Part shown: positions 1-7,829 of the stretch, piece after piece
Layout of the letters: each line of letters opens with the position of its first letter
How positions within the stretch are numbered: position 1 is the first letter of the stretch
From: JAJPGZ01 sp038229295
GTDB lineage: Bacteria; Verrucomicrobiota; Verrucomicrobiia; Chthoniobacterales; UBA10450
Direction of reading: 5' to 3'
Assembly (NCBI GenBank): GCA_038229295.1
Contig: JBBROO010000012.1
Location: 1-64,000, forward strand
Length of the DNA stretch: 64,000 nucleotides
Position numbers and translations under genes: made by a program
Notes under the pieces: generated by a model
The model's input: the letters and a program-made list of their open reading frames with translations, nothing else
Told to the model about the DNA's origin: nothing
Database searches by the model: none

Positions 1-596
1 ACTCCGTTCCAATAGTGGAAGCGAACACCGCCCGTTTGCTAACTCGCCTGTTCAACATCTCGCTTCCGATCGATTCCGCATCCGGCCGCGAAAAACTTTG
101 GGCCTCCGCTGCGTCGCTTGTCCCAAAACAAAACGCCGGCCGCTTTAATTCTGCACTCATTGATCTCGGCGCGATGATTTGCCTACCGCGGAAACCGAAG
201 TGCGGCCTTTGTCCCGCGAAAAGATTTTGCCGCGCGCCGAACCCGGAAGCACTTCCTCGAAAGAAACCGCGGCTTAAAACCAGACGACTCATCGAGAATC
301 ATGCCTTCATCGTTACGCGAAACAAAATATTGCTCGAGCAGGCAACCAAACGTTGGCGCGGCATGTGGACACTACCGCCACTCAAGCCTGACTGCTTTAA
401 GCAGTCGAGTTCTCAGGGGCGCGCGATTCATATGTCGATCTTTCCTTTCACTCATCATCGCGTCACCCTTCGCGTTTTCCCTCGGCCTGCCCGCAAGATC
501 GACAATACGCGGCAACGATGGTTCTTGAAAGGCGACTTGCCATCCGTTCCCATGCCCTCGCCGCACCGGCGCGCTCTGGCCGCGCTTCTGCATTAA
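1..596 (+). CDS. mutY: A/G-specific adenine DNA glycosylase MutY, C-terminal part (cut by window edge)
   Basis: MutY removes adenine mispaired with 8-oxoguanine in base-excision repair. The reading frame is open to the left edge, so the catalytic helix-hairpin-helix part is outside the window. The visible part begins in the helical domain (VEANTARLLTRLF) and carries the [4Fe-4S] ligands in the spacing C-x6-C-x2-C-x5-C, encoded at about 180-230. A Nudix-like C-terminal domain that reads 8-oxoG follows (RWRGMWTLPPL). The dispersed AAGATCGACA motif at 495 encodes the KIDN stretch in the C-terminal domain. The stop is TAA at 594-596, followed directly by a 7-bp minisatellite. Confidence 0.9.
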   Translation, partial: SVPIVEANTARLLTRLFNISLPIDSASGREKLWASAASLVPKQNAGRFNSALIDLGAMICLPRKPKCGLCPAKRFCRAPNPEALPRKKPRLKTRRLIENHAFIVTRNKILLEQATKRWRGMWTLPPLKPDCFKQSSSQGRAIHMSIFPFTHHRVTLRVFPRPARKIDNTRQRWFLKGDLPSVPMPSPHRRALAALLH

Positions 597-630
597 GCGT
601 TGGACGTTGGGCGTTGAGCGTTGGACGTTT
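597..630. repeat. 7-bp minisatellite (complement of AACGYYC), about 5 units
   Basis: The sequence between the mutY stop and trpB is a degenerate tandem array whose complement reads as AACGTCC, AACGCTC, AACGCCC, AACGTCC and a partial unit. The same unit recurs in the opposite orientation inside cysS at 7421-7458. The array starts on the base after the mutY stop codon. Confidence 0.75.
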
Positions 631-645
631 TCCGCTGACCTCGCC

Positions 646-1842
646 ATGACCATTCACGAAACACTTCCCGACGCGCGTGGCCACTTCGGTCCCTACGGCG
701 GAATGTTCGTGCCCGAGACGCTCATGTCGGCACTCAACGATCTCGCCAACGAATATGAGCGCGCCAAGAACGATCCCGAGTTTCAAAATGAGTTGTCGAT
801 CTTGCTGCGCGATTTCGCCGGTCGGCCAACGCCCCTTTATTTCGCCGAACGGCTAACGAGTAAACTCGGCGGCGCGAAAATTTATTTGAAGCGTGAGGAT
901 TTGCTACACACCGGCGCGCACAAGATCAACAACGCTCTGGGGCAAATCCTGCTCGCGCGGCGCATGGGTAAACAGCGCATCATCGCCGAAACCGGCGCCG
1001 GTCAACACGGCGTCGCCACCGCCACGGTCGCAGCGCGGTTCGGTTGTGAGTGCATCATCTACATGGGCAAGATCGACATGGAGCGACAGGCGCTCAATGT
1101 CGCGCGCATGAAATTGCTCGGCGCGAAAGTCGTTCCGGTCACCGCCGGGCAGGCCACGCTCAAGGAAGCGATCAGCGAAGCAATGCGCGACTGGGTCACA
1201 AATGTGCGCAGCACTCATTATATATTAGGCAGCGCGCTCGGTTCGCATCCGTATCCGATGATGGTGCGCGATTTTCACCGTGTCATTGGAATCGAAGCGC
1301 GCCGGCAGATTCTCGAACGCGAAGAACGTCTCCCCGATTTGCTCGTCGCGTGCGTCGGCGGCGGCAGCAACGCCATCGGCCTCTTCCATCCTTTCCTACA
1401 AGATCGACAAGTGCGCATGGTCGGCGTCGAAGCGGGCGGCGAAGGAATTCAAACGGGCAAACACGCGGCGCGTTTTCAAACTGGCCGGCTTGGCGTGCTG
1501 CAAGGCACGCAAACATTTCTGCTCGCGAACGAAGATGGCCAGATCGAACTCACGCATTCTGTTTCCGCCGGACTTGATTACGCCGCCGTCGGCCCCGAGC
1601 ACAGTTATCTTCGCGACGCCGGCCGCGTCGAATACACCTACGCGACCGATGACGAAGCGCTCGCCGGATTCAAAACGCTTTCCGAAACCGAAGGAATTAT
1701 TCCCGCGCTCGAAACTGCGCACGCGATCGCCTTTTTGCTAAAAACAAAATTGTCGCGCGACGAAATCGTCATCGTCAATTGCTCGGGTCGCGGAGATAAA
1801 GATGTCGATCAAGCGGCGACGCGGTTAGGAGTGGAGTCATGA
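646..1842 (+). CDS. trpB: Tryptophan synthase beta chain
   Basis: TrpB joins indole and L-serine to make tryptophan using PLP and works as an alpha2-beta2 complex with TrpA. The 398-residue product starts at ATG 646; the in-frame start at 607 would only add residues encoded by the minisatellite. The PLP lysine is K93 in HTGAHKINNALG, and the glycine-rich phosphate loop GGGSNAIG lies near residue 235. Length and motifs are normal for the TrpB1 class. Dispersed motifs at 793, 1069 and 1400 lie inside the gene; the last encodes QDRQ in a loop before the VGVEAGG strand. trpA is not adjacent here. The stop overlaps the yicC start by 4 bp (ATGA). Confidence 0.96.
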   Translation: MTIHETLPDARGHFGPYGGMFVPETLMSALNDLANEYERAKNDPEFQNELSILLRDFAGRPTPLYFAERLTSKLGGAKIYLKREDLLHTGAHKINNALGQILLARRMGKQRIIAETGAGQHGVATATVAARFGCECIIYMGKIDMERQALNVARMKLLGAKVVPVTAGQATLKEAISEAMRDWVTNVRSTHYILGSALGSHPYPMMVRDFHRVIGIEARRQILEREERLPDLLVACVGGGSNAIGLFHPFLQDRQVRMVGVEAGGEGIQTGKHAARFQTGRLGVLQGTQTFLLANEDGQIELTHSVSAGLDYAAVGPEHSYLRDAGRVEYTYATDDEALAGFKTLSETEGIIPALETAHAIAFLLKTKLSRDEIVIVNCSGRGDKDVDQAATRLGVES

Positions 1843-2714
1843 GATCAATGACTGGATACGGGCGTGGAGAAATCGACTACGCCGGCGCGAAGGTCAGCGT
1901 GGAATTGAATTCGGTGAATCGAAAGCAGAGCGACATCGTCGTGAATTTGCCGCGCGATCTGACTGAACTCGAGCCGCGCATTCGCCAGGCGATCAACGAA
2001 AACATTTCGCGCGGACGAACAAATGTGAATGTCACTTTGCGCAGTGGGCCTAACGGATCGCGTGCACTGGCGCTAGATGTCGATCTTGCGCGTTCGTATC
2101 ACGATGCGATGCGTGCGTTGCAGAAAGACTTGAGCGCGCCGGGCGAAATCACGATCGGAACAATTTTGCAGGCGCCGGGCGTAATGCGGTTACCCGAAGA
2201 AACCATTAAGGCCGACGAAGCCTGGCCCGCAGTTGATCGCGCATTGCGCACCGCGCTCTCGGATTTAATTAAAATGCGGGAACGCGAAGGAAAACATCTG
2301 GCCAAGGATTTAATCCATCGGCTCAAGTCGATTCGCAAGAACCTCAAGGAAGTCCGCGCGCTTCATCCGGATGTAGTGAAAAAATATCGCACTGCATTGC
2401 TCGAACGTATCGAAAAGGCCGGTGTTCCGATCGCGGTCGATGACGAGCGACTGATGAAAGAGATTTCATTCTTCGCCGATCGCTCGGATGTTTCGGAAGA
2501 ATTGACGCGGCTGGAGAGTCATCTCGCGCAGTTCGCCCATCACTTGCGCAAGAACGAACCGGTCGGGCGCACGCTCGAGTTCGTCACCCAGGAAATTTTT
2601 CGCGAATTGAACACGCTCGGCGCGAAAGCGAACGATGCCGCCATTTCGCAACGCGTGGTCGCGTGCAAAGCTGAGCTCGAGAAAATTCGCGAACAAATCC
2701 AGAACCTTGAATAA
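1839..2714 (+). CDS. yicC: YicC/YloC-family endoribonuclease
   Basis: The 291-residue protein has the family N-terminus MRSMTGYGRG and the DUF1732-type C-terminal region ending QNLE. Escherichia coli YicC is a hexameric endoribonuclease linked to small-RNA turnover; the role here is inferred from family membership. Its ATG overlaps the trpB stop (ATGA), and its end overlaps the gmk start by 8 bp. The yicC-gmk-coaBC order is common in bacteria and supports co-transcription. A dispersed motif at 2077 encodes DVDLA. Confidence 0.9.
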   Translation: MRSMTGYGRGEIDYAGAKVSVELNSVNRKQSDIVVNLPRDLTELEPRIRQAINENISRGRTNVNVTLRSGPNGSRALALDVDLARSYHDAMRALQKDLSAPGEITIGTILQAPGVMRLPEETIKADEAWPAVDRALRTALSDLIKMREREGKHLAKDLIHRLKSIRKNLKEVRALHPDVVKKYRTALLERIEKAGVPIAVDDERLMKEISFFADRSDVSEELTRLESHLAQFAHHLRKNEPVGRTLEFVTQEIFRELNTLGAKANDAAISQRVVACKAELEKIREQIQNLE

Positions 2715-3318
2715 ACAATTCACTCGCTACGGAATTCTTTTCGTCATCTCGGCGCCGTCCGGCGCGGGGAAGACGACACTGGTCGAAGCGCTCCGCCAAA
2801 CACCCGACTCGGCCTATTCCGTTTCCTGCACGACACGACCGGCGCGCGCAGGGGAAATTGCCGGGGAAGATTATCAGTTCCTTTCCGAATCTGATTTTCT
2901 CGCGCTCGTGAAAGCGGGCGAATTTTTAGAACACGCCAAAGTCCACGGACATTACTACGGCACTTTGCGCGGGCCGTTGTTGCAGAATTTGCAAAACGGC
3001 ATCGATGTTTTGATCGACATCGACACGCAAGGCGCCGCGACGATTCGCGGCTGCGAGGACGAATTCGTCCGCCGCTCGCTCGCCGATGTCTTCATCATGC
3101 CGCCGGATCTGGATGAGCTGCGCCGCCGCCTAACGAAACGCGGAACGGAGACCGGCGACCAGATCGAGCTGCGGCTCGTGACCGCTTCGCGCGAGATGGA
3201 ACTTTGGCGCGATTACCGCTACACTATCATCAGCAAATCGATGGAAGAGGATTTGCAAAAGTTTCGACACATCATGGGAGCGGAGCGTTATTTGAGCCGG
3301 CGACTCGTGCAAAAGTAA
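2707..3318 (+). CDS. gmk: Guanylate kinase
   Basis: Gmk converts GMP to GDP with ATP. The P-loop APSGAGKTT lies at residues 16-24 and is followed by the GMP-binding region (SCTTRPARAGE, YGTL). I chose TTG 2707, which gives 203 residues, the usual family length; the longer open frame from 2635 would run 24 codons back inside yicC. No strong ribosome-binding site is visible before the TTG, which fits translational coupling to yicC. A dispersed motif sits at 3319-3329, right after the stop. Confidence 0.93.
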   Translation: MNKQFTRYGILFVISAPSGAGKTTLVEALRQTPDSAYSVSCTTRPARAGEIAGEDYQFLSESDFLALVKAGEFLEHAKVHGHYYGTLRGPLLQNLQNGIDVLIDIDTQGAATIRGCEDEFVRRSLADVFIMPPDLDELRRRLTKRGTETGDQIELRLVTASREMELWRDYRYTIISKSMEEDLQKFRHIMGAERYLSRRLVQK

Positions 3319-3332
3319 TTGTCGATCTTGCC

Positions 3333-3953
3333 ATGGAAAAAAACGGAAAACGGCGAATCGAAAAAGCGGCGCGCAAAGTCGTGACCATTCACGCGGGCGC
3401 AAAATCGATCGTGCTCGGCGTGACTGGATCGATCGCCGCTTACAAATCAGCCGAGCTCGCGAGCCTGCTCGTGAAACAGGGCCACGAAGTTTTCGTCGTC
3501 ATGACAAACGACGCCACCGAGTTTATCACGCCGTTGACGCTGCAAACGCTTTCCAAGAATCCGGTCACGACCAGCTTCTACGACGAAAAGGAAAGTTGGC
3601 GGCCCGGTCACATCGCGTTGGCTGATCGCGCGAATCTTCTGCTCATCGCTCCCGCGACCGCGAACGTCATCGCCGAACTCGCGCACGGTCTCGCCAATCA
3701 TCCGCTCACCGCGATCGCGCTCGCGACGCGCGCTCCCATTTTGATGGCGCCGGCGATGAACGGAAAAATGTGGGAACATCCCGCGACGCAAGCGAACATC
3801 GACATCTTGAAATCGCGCGGTGTCGAGTTCATCGGGCCGGAGGAAGGAATGCTGGCCTGCGGTTACGAAGGGGTCGGCCGCCTCTGGAAAGTGGACGACA
3901 TCGCCTTTCGCGCGGAGTTCCTGCTCGCGCGTCAGGAAAATTTGATCGCGTGA
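3333..3953 (+). CDS. coaC: Phosphopantothenoylcysteine decarboxylase (CoaC), unfused
   Basis: CoaC is the FMN flavoprotein that decarboxylates 4'-phosphopantothenoylcysteine in coenzyme A synthesis. The 206-residue product has the flavin-binding N-terminus GVTGSIAAYK (29-38), the active-site histidine H93 in PGHIALAD, the PAMNGKMW motif (140-147) and the C176-containing clamp ACGYEGVGR. It ends where the decarboxylase half of an ordinary CoaBC fusion would end, and the next gene encodes the synthetase half. ATG 3333 is chosen because the upstream open frame runs into gmk. The first 23 residues are a basic extension before the core. Confidence 0.93.
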   Translation: MEKNGKRRIEKAARKVVTIHAGAKSIVLGVTGSIAAYKSAELASLLVKQGHEVFVVMTNDATEFITPLTLQTLSKNPVTTSFYDEKESWRPGHIALADRANLLLIAPATANVIAELAHGLANHPLTAIALATRAPILMAPAMNGKMWEHPATQANIDILKSRGVEFIGPEEGMLACGYEGVGRLWKVDDIAFRAEFLLARQENLIA

Positions 3954-4603
3954 GATTCGTCGTCACGGCCGGGCCGACGCGCGAGCCGATCGATCCCGTC
4001 CGTTATCTCAGCAATCGTTCGTCTGGCAAAATGGGATACGCGATCGCGGAAGCGGCGCTCGCCGATGGACACGATGTCGTTTTGATTTCCGGACCGGTAC
4101 ATGTCGATCTTCCGCGCGGCGCCGACTTGATTTCAGTTTCGACGACCGATGAAATGTTCGACGCGGTCCATCAACATCTTGGCGACTGCGACGTGCTCGT
4201 CATGTGCGCGGCCGTGGCGGATTACAAACCGGCGAACGTATCAGCGCAGAAAATAAAAAAGGAGAACGCCGCGCTCACGCTCGAATTAGTTCCGACCCGC
4301 GACATCCTTGCGTCGCTGCCGCAAGATCGACAATTCCTTCTCGTTGGTTTCGCGGCCGAGACTAACGACCTCGAAGAAAACGCAGAAAAGAAACTACGGT
4401 CGAAGAACTGCGACATCGTGGTGGCTAACGACATCAGTTGCGACGATTCCGGAATGGAAAGCGACGAAAACGAAGTCGTGATTTTGTTTCGAGATGGCGA
4501 AAAACATAAAATATCGCGCGCTCCGAAAAAAAATATCGCACGCGACCTCGTGAAAATATTTTCAAACACGCGTGAAAAATGTTTGACAAAAAAACTGTGC
4601 TGA
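3950..4603 (+). CDS. coaB: Phosphopantothenate-cysteine ligase (CoaB), unfused
   Basis: CoaB couples 4'-phosphopantothenate to cysteine. The GTG start at 3950 overlaps the coaC stop by 4 bp (GTGA). The 217-residue product contains the substrate-binding NRSSGKMG (22-29), the AAVADYKP motif near residue 90 and the C-terminal NDIS...ENEVVI strand pair typical of the family. The two halves are in different frames, so this is either a native split coaBC or a fusion broken by a frameshift. The clean overlap and complete domains favour a native split. A dispersed motif at 4323 encodes QDRQ before the LLVGFAAET strand. Confidence 0.92.
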   Translation: MRFVVTAGPTREPIDPVRYLSNRSSGKMGYAIAEAALADGHDVVLISGPVHVDLPRGADLISVSTTDEMFDAVHQHLGDCDVLVMCAAVADYKPANVSAQKIKKENAALTLELVPTRDILASLPQDRQFLLVGFAAETNDLEENAEKKLRSKNCDIVVANDISCDDSGMESDENEVVILFRDGEKHKISRAPKKNIARDLVKIFSNTREKCLTKKLC

Positions 4604-4682
4604 TTACTTCAACGTTAAGTGAAGATAAATTATTTCTTCACCAACCCTCCGCAAAAGCGGATTGAAAGGGGGGAAAAAGTCG

Positions 4683-4742
4683 ATGGCAGCTAAAAAGAAA
4701 AAAGCCGCAAAGAAAAAGAGCGCAAAGAAAAAGAGGCACTAA
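4683..4742 (+). CDS. Lysine-rich 19-residue peptide
   Basis: This very small ORF encodes MAAKKKKAAKKKSAKKKRH. It has a strong purine-rich ribosome-binding site (AAAGGGGGG, 4665-4673) nine bases before the ATG and is followed 57 bp later by a clear rho-independent terminator, so it looks like a complete short transcription unit. A TTGACA hexamer at 4583-4588 could be a -35 element, but I see no convincing -10. The AAKKK pattern resembles tails of histone-H1-like bacterial proteins, so nucleic-acid binding is a guess from charge only. It could instead be a leader peptide. Confidence 0.55.
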   Translation: MAAKKKKAAKKKSAKKKRH

Positions 4743-4799
4743 CGCCCGCGCCAACTCACGACTTCGAAAATTCTTCGGAGTCATATCCCTAACTTCAAC

Positions 4800-4835
4800 C
4801 CGGGAGGAGAATTTATTTTCCTCCCGGTTTTTTTT
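4800..4835 (+). terminator. Rho-independent terminator
   Basis: A perfect 9-bp GC-rich stem (CCGGGAGGA at 4800-4808 pairing with TCCTCCCGG at 4819-4827) with a 10-base AT-rich loop is followed by eight T residues. It ends the unit holding the lysine-rich peptide and probably the coaC-coaB operon. Confidence 0.85.
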
Positions 4836-4866
4836 AATCTTCGCCCGAATGCACATGTCGATCTTG

Positions 4867-4953
4867 CGTTGTAGCTGCCGCCGTCTCTGGCGGCAGAATG
4901 CGCGCGTGTTCTCGCCTTCCGCCCTGCCGCCAGAGACGGCGGCAGCTACAACG
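4867..4953. repeat. Palindromic intergenic repeat with perfect 30-bp arms
   Basis: The arms 4867-4896 and 4924-4953 are exact reverse complements (30 of 30) and begin CGTTGTAGCTGCCGCC; the spacer is 27 bp. A dispersed motif (4855-4865) ends one base before the left arm. With the small ORF and terminator this accounts for most of the 415-bp gap between coaB and the next gene. The shape fits a REP-like or MITE-like element. The repeat at 14353-14413 begins similarly (TGTAGCGGC) and may be related. Confidence 0.85.
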
Positions 4954-5018
4954 GTGGCGCCAGCTAACAACGCAAAAGTTTTTGCGGCGCGAGGCGGACG
5001 TTCTATTACTCTCTCCTC

Positions 5019-5765
5019 ATGACGCATTATGCTGACGCGGCGGAGAAGGCGGCGCGCGCCGCTGGAGATTTGCTGCGCGATAGTTTTCATCGCCCGCGTC
5101 AGGTCAACGTCGCCGAAGCGCACGACATCAAATTGCAGATCGACATCGAGACGCAGGAACTCATCTCGAACTTGCTGCTCACAGAATTTCCCGAACACGC
5201 GCTTTATGGCGAAGAAGGATTTGTCGGCGATCAATCGAGCGAACATCAATGGGTGGTCGATCCGCTCGACGGCACCGTGAATTATTTCTACGGCATCCCG
5301 CACTTTTGCGTTTCCATCGCGCTGCGGTTGAAGGGCGAAATTATCGTCGGCGTTATTTACGATCCCATCCGCGATGAAATGTGGCGCGGACAGAAAGGCG
5401 AAACGCCGACGTTGAACGGAAAACAATTTCGCGTGAGCGATCGCGCCGATCTGGCCGAAGCAGTCATCTCGGTTGGCCTATCGAAAACCGGCGTGACGAT
5501 CGAAGCGGGCTTGCCGCTACTGCAGCAGATGATTCATCGTGCGCGGAAATGCCGTTTGTTAGGCAGCGCCGCGCTCGACATGGCCTACGTAGCGTGCGGG
5601 CGATTCGACGCTTACATCGAACAGGGGATTAGTTTGTGGGATGTCGCCGCCGGATGGATTTTAATTGAGACGGCCGGCGGCAGCGTCGATATGCGTCCGC
5701 GGCAAGACATGAAAGATAAATACAGCATCATCGCGTCGAATGGCGTGATCGATTTGAAATTGTGA
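5019..5765 (+). CDS. Inositol monophosphatase family protein (SuhB-like)
   Basis: This 248-residue protein belongs to the Mg-dependent, lithium-sensitive phosphatase family that dephosphorylates inositol-1-phosphate or related sugar phosphates. The metal ligands are visible in GEEG (64-67) and DPLDGTVNY (81-89), and the C-terminal signature WDVAAG lies near residue 212. The exact substrate cannot be read from sequence; it could be SuhB or a histidinol-phosphatase-like relative. The stop overlaps the GTG start of ispF, so the two are probably coupled. A near-match of the dispersed motif (AGATCGACAT) lies at 5137. Confidence 0.88.
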   Translation: MTHYADAAEKAARAAGDLLRDSFHRPRQVNVAEAHDIKLQIDIETQELISNLLLTEFPEHALYGEEGFVGDQSSEHQWVVDPLDGTVNYFYGIPHFCVSIALRLKGEIIVGVIYDPIRDEMWRGQKGETPTLNGKQFRVSDRADLAEAVISVGLSKTGVTIEAGLPLLQQMIHRARKCRLLGSAALDMAYVACGRFDAYIEQGISLWDVAAGWILIETAGGSVDMRPRQDMKDKYSIIASNGVIDLKL

Positions 5766-6241
5766 CAACGCGCTGCGGCATCGGCTACGACGTTCATCGT
5801 CTCGCGCAAGATCGACAATTGATTCTCGGCGGCGTCGAGATCCCACACGCGCTCGGCCTCGAAGGACATTCCGACGCGGATGTTTTGTCTCACGCCATCG
5901 CGGACGCGCTACTCGGCGCGATTTGTGCCGGCGATATCGGCGAACATTTTCCGAACACCGATGAATCGATTCGCGGCATCAGCAGCATCGAGATTTTGAA
6001 ACGCGTTGCCGGAATTCTGGCCGCGAAGAAAGCGCGCGTGGTGAATGTCGACGCCACCATCATCGCCGAGGCGCCGAAGATCATGCCGCACGCGAACGCA
6101 ATGCGGAAAAAGATTGCGGACGCGCTCGGCGTTTCGGAAGCGAGCGTCAGCATCAAGGCAACGACGAACGAGATGCTTGGAGCGATCGGACGCGGTGAAG
6201 GAATTGCGGCAATGGCGGTGGCGACAGTAGAAATGAAATGA
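5762..6241 (+). CDS. ispF: 2-C-methyl-D-erythritol 2,4-cyclodiphosphate synthase
   Basis: IspF is the fifth enzyme of the MEP isoprenoid pathway. The 159-residue product has the metal ligands D10 and H12 (DVH) and H44 plus the SDAD loop, and the C-terminal TTNE motif. The GTG start overlaps the upstream stop by 4 bp. The dispersed motif at 5808 encodes QDRQ (residues 16-19) in the loop before LILGGVEIP, where homologues usually carry a variable EGRP-like sequence. dxs, the first pathway gene, is 9 kb away in this window. Confidence 0.95.
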   Translation: MTTRCGIGYDVHRLAQDRQLILGGVEIPHALGLEGHSDADVLSHAIADALLGAICAGDIGEHFPNTDESIRGISSIEILKRVAGILAAKKARVVNVDATIIAEAPKIMPHANAMRKKIADALGVSEASVSIKATTNEMLGAIGRGEGIAAMAVATVEMK

Positions 6242-6272
6242 CGCCGTCGTTTACAGCCGCGCGCATTCAACG

Positions 6273-6376
6273 GTCATGGTGAGCGGAGCGAACCATCTCT
6301 CAGCCGCGGCGAAGATTTTCCGGCGAGAGAAAGCGGGCAATTCTTTTGCGAGGTCCTTCGCTCCGCTCGGGATGAC
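6273..6376. repeat. Palindromic intergenic repeat, GTCAT...GAGCGGAGCGAA type
   Basis: The arms 6273-6292 and 6357-6376 are inverted with 17 of 20 positions matching. This fills most of the 153-bp gap before cysS. The arm core, GTCATnnnGAGCG, is shared with the repeat at 9272-9351, so both belong to one dispersed family. Confidence 0.7.
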
Positions 6377-6394
6377 AACGCTTTAGAAAAAGGA

Positions 6395-7819
6395 ATGCCA
6401 ATCCGATTGTTCAACACCTACTCGCGGGAGCTGGAGGAATTCGCGCCGCGCGACCCGGCTTCGCGCAAGATCGACATGTATACGTGCGGGCCGACGGTGT
6501 ACAGCCGCGCCCACATCGGAAATTTTCGCGCTTACATCTTCGAGGATTTGTTGCAACGCCACTTGGAAGCGCGCGGATACGAGGTGCATCGCGTCATGAA
6601 TCTCACCGACGTGGATGACAAAACTATTCGCGGCGCGCGCGCGGCCGGAGTTCCGCTTTCGGAATTCACCGCGCAATTCAAAAAAGCGTTCTTCGAAGAT
6701 TGCAAAACGTTGCGCATCAAATCGGCGAATGATTTTCCGGCAGCGACCGATCAACGGTACATCGACAAGATGATCTCGATGATCGACGCGCTCGTTTCGC
6801 GCAGGCTCGCTTACCAAGCCGATGACAAATCGGTTTACTTTCGCATCAAGGATTTCCCCGATTACGGCAAGCTCGCGCACATCGATCTGACGCAATTACA
6901 ATCAACCGGCCGGGTGAAGAATGACGAGTACGAAAAGGAACACGTGGGCGACTTCGCGCTTTGGAAAGCGTGGGATGAAGAAGATGGCGAGGTCGGTTGG
7001 GAGAGTCCGTGGGGGCGTGGGCGGCCGGGCTGGCACATCGAGTGTAGCGCGATGGCGACGGCGTTGTTAGGCGACGAGATCGATATTCATTGCGGTGGCG
7101 TGGACAATATCTTCCCGCATCACGAAGCGGAGATCGCGCAAAGCGAAGGGGTGACTGGAAAGAAATTCGTGCGCTACTGGCTGCATTGCGAGCATCTGCT
7201 GGTGGAAGGACAGAAGATGTCGAAGTCGTTAGGGAATTTTTATACGCTCGGTGATGTGCTGGCGAAAGGATACAGTGGACGCGAGGTGCGATATGCGCTG
7301 CTGCGCGTTCGTTACAAGCTGCCGCTGAATTTCACCTGGGAAGGAATGACGGAGGCGAGGGAGTCGTTAGGGCGGATTGATGATTGGCTGGAGCGACTGC
7401 GGGCAAAAGGAGCAGAAGAAAACGCTCAACGCTCAACGCTCAACGTTCAACGCTCAATGGAAGAACCGACGCAATTTGAGGACGCGCTCGATGACAACCT
7501 CAATATATCCGGGGCGCTTGGTTTTTTGTTTGAGACCATTCGCGACACTAACCGCGCAATGGACGCCGGCGAACTGGACGCACCGACTGCGAATGGTTGG
7601 CTTAATTGGTGGAATCGAATCAATCGCGTGCTCGATCTCGAGCGCGAATCCGATGCGTTGCCGACGGAGATCGCGCAGCTGGCGGAAGAACGCGAGCGGG
7701 CAAGGCTTGCAAAAGATTGGAATAAAAGTGATGAATTGCGCGACAAGCTCGGCGCGCTCGGCTGGGAAGTGCGGGACACGAAGGACGGAAAAAAATTGAC
7801 GAAGCGCGCCGGTGCTTAG
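6395..7819 (+). CDS. cysS: Cysteinyl-tRNA synthetase
   Basis: CysRS charges tRNA-Cys. The 474-residue class I enzyme has the zinc ligand C31, the HIGH-type motif HIGN (40-43), the conserved ECSAMA region and KMSKS (274-278). ATG 6395 is preceded by AAAAGG. A 7-bp minisatellite (7421-7458) is inserted in frame at about residues 343-355, in the linker between the catalytic core and the C-terminal helical region, adding NAQRSTLNVQRSM, which is not part of the family consensus. Otherwise the length and order are normal, so the enzyme should be functional. Confidence 0.95.
   Translation: MPIRLFNTYSRELEEFAPRDPASRKIDMYTCGPTVYSRAHIGNFRAYIFEDLLQRHLEARGYEVHRVMNLTDVDDKTIRGARAAGVPLSEFTAQFKKAFFEDCKTLRIKSANDFPAATDQRYIDKMISMIDALVSRRLAYQADDKSVYFRIKDFPDYGKLAHIDLTQLQSTGRVKNDEYEKEHVGDFALWKAWDEEDGEVGWESPWGRGRPGWHIECSAMATALLGDEIDIHCGGVDNIFPHHEAEIAQSEGVTGKKFVRYWLHCEHLLVEGQKMSKSLGNFYTLGDVLAKGYSGREVRYALLRVRYKLPLNFTWEGMTEARESLGRIDDWLERLRAKGAEENAQRSTLNVQRSMEEPTQFEDALDDNLNISGALGFLFETIRDTNRAMDAGELDAPTANGWLNWWNRINRVLDLERESDALPTEIAQLAEERERARLAKDWNKSDELRDKLGALGWEVRDTKDGKKLTKRAGA
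7421..7458. repeat. 7-bp AACGYYC minisatellite inside cysS
   Basis: Five tandem units (AACGCTC three times, AACGTTC, AACGCTC) lie in the cysS reading frame. Thirty-five bases are not a multiple of three, so neighbouring bases must compensate to keep the frame. The same unit in the other orientation follows mutY at 597-630, indicating a dispersed family able to enter coding DNA at tolerant linkers. Confidence 0.85.
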
Positions 7820-7829
7820 ATCGACAATC

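Noticed and set aside
3204..3332. Upstream extension of coaC
   Set aside because: It overlaps gmk in another frame and shows no similarity; ATG 3333 is preferred.
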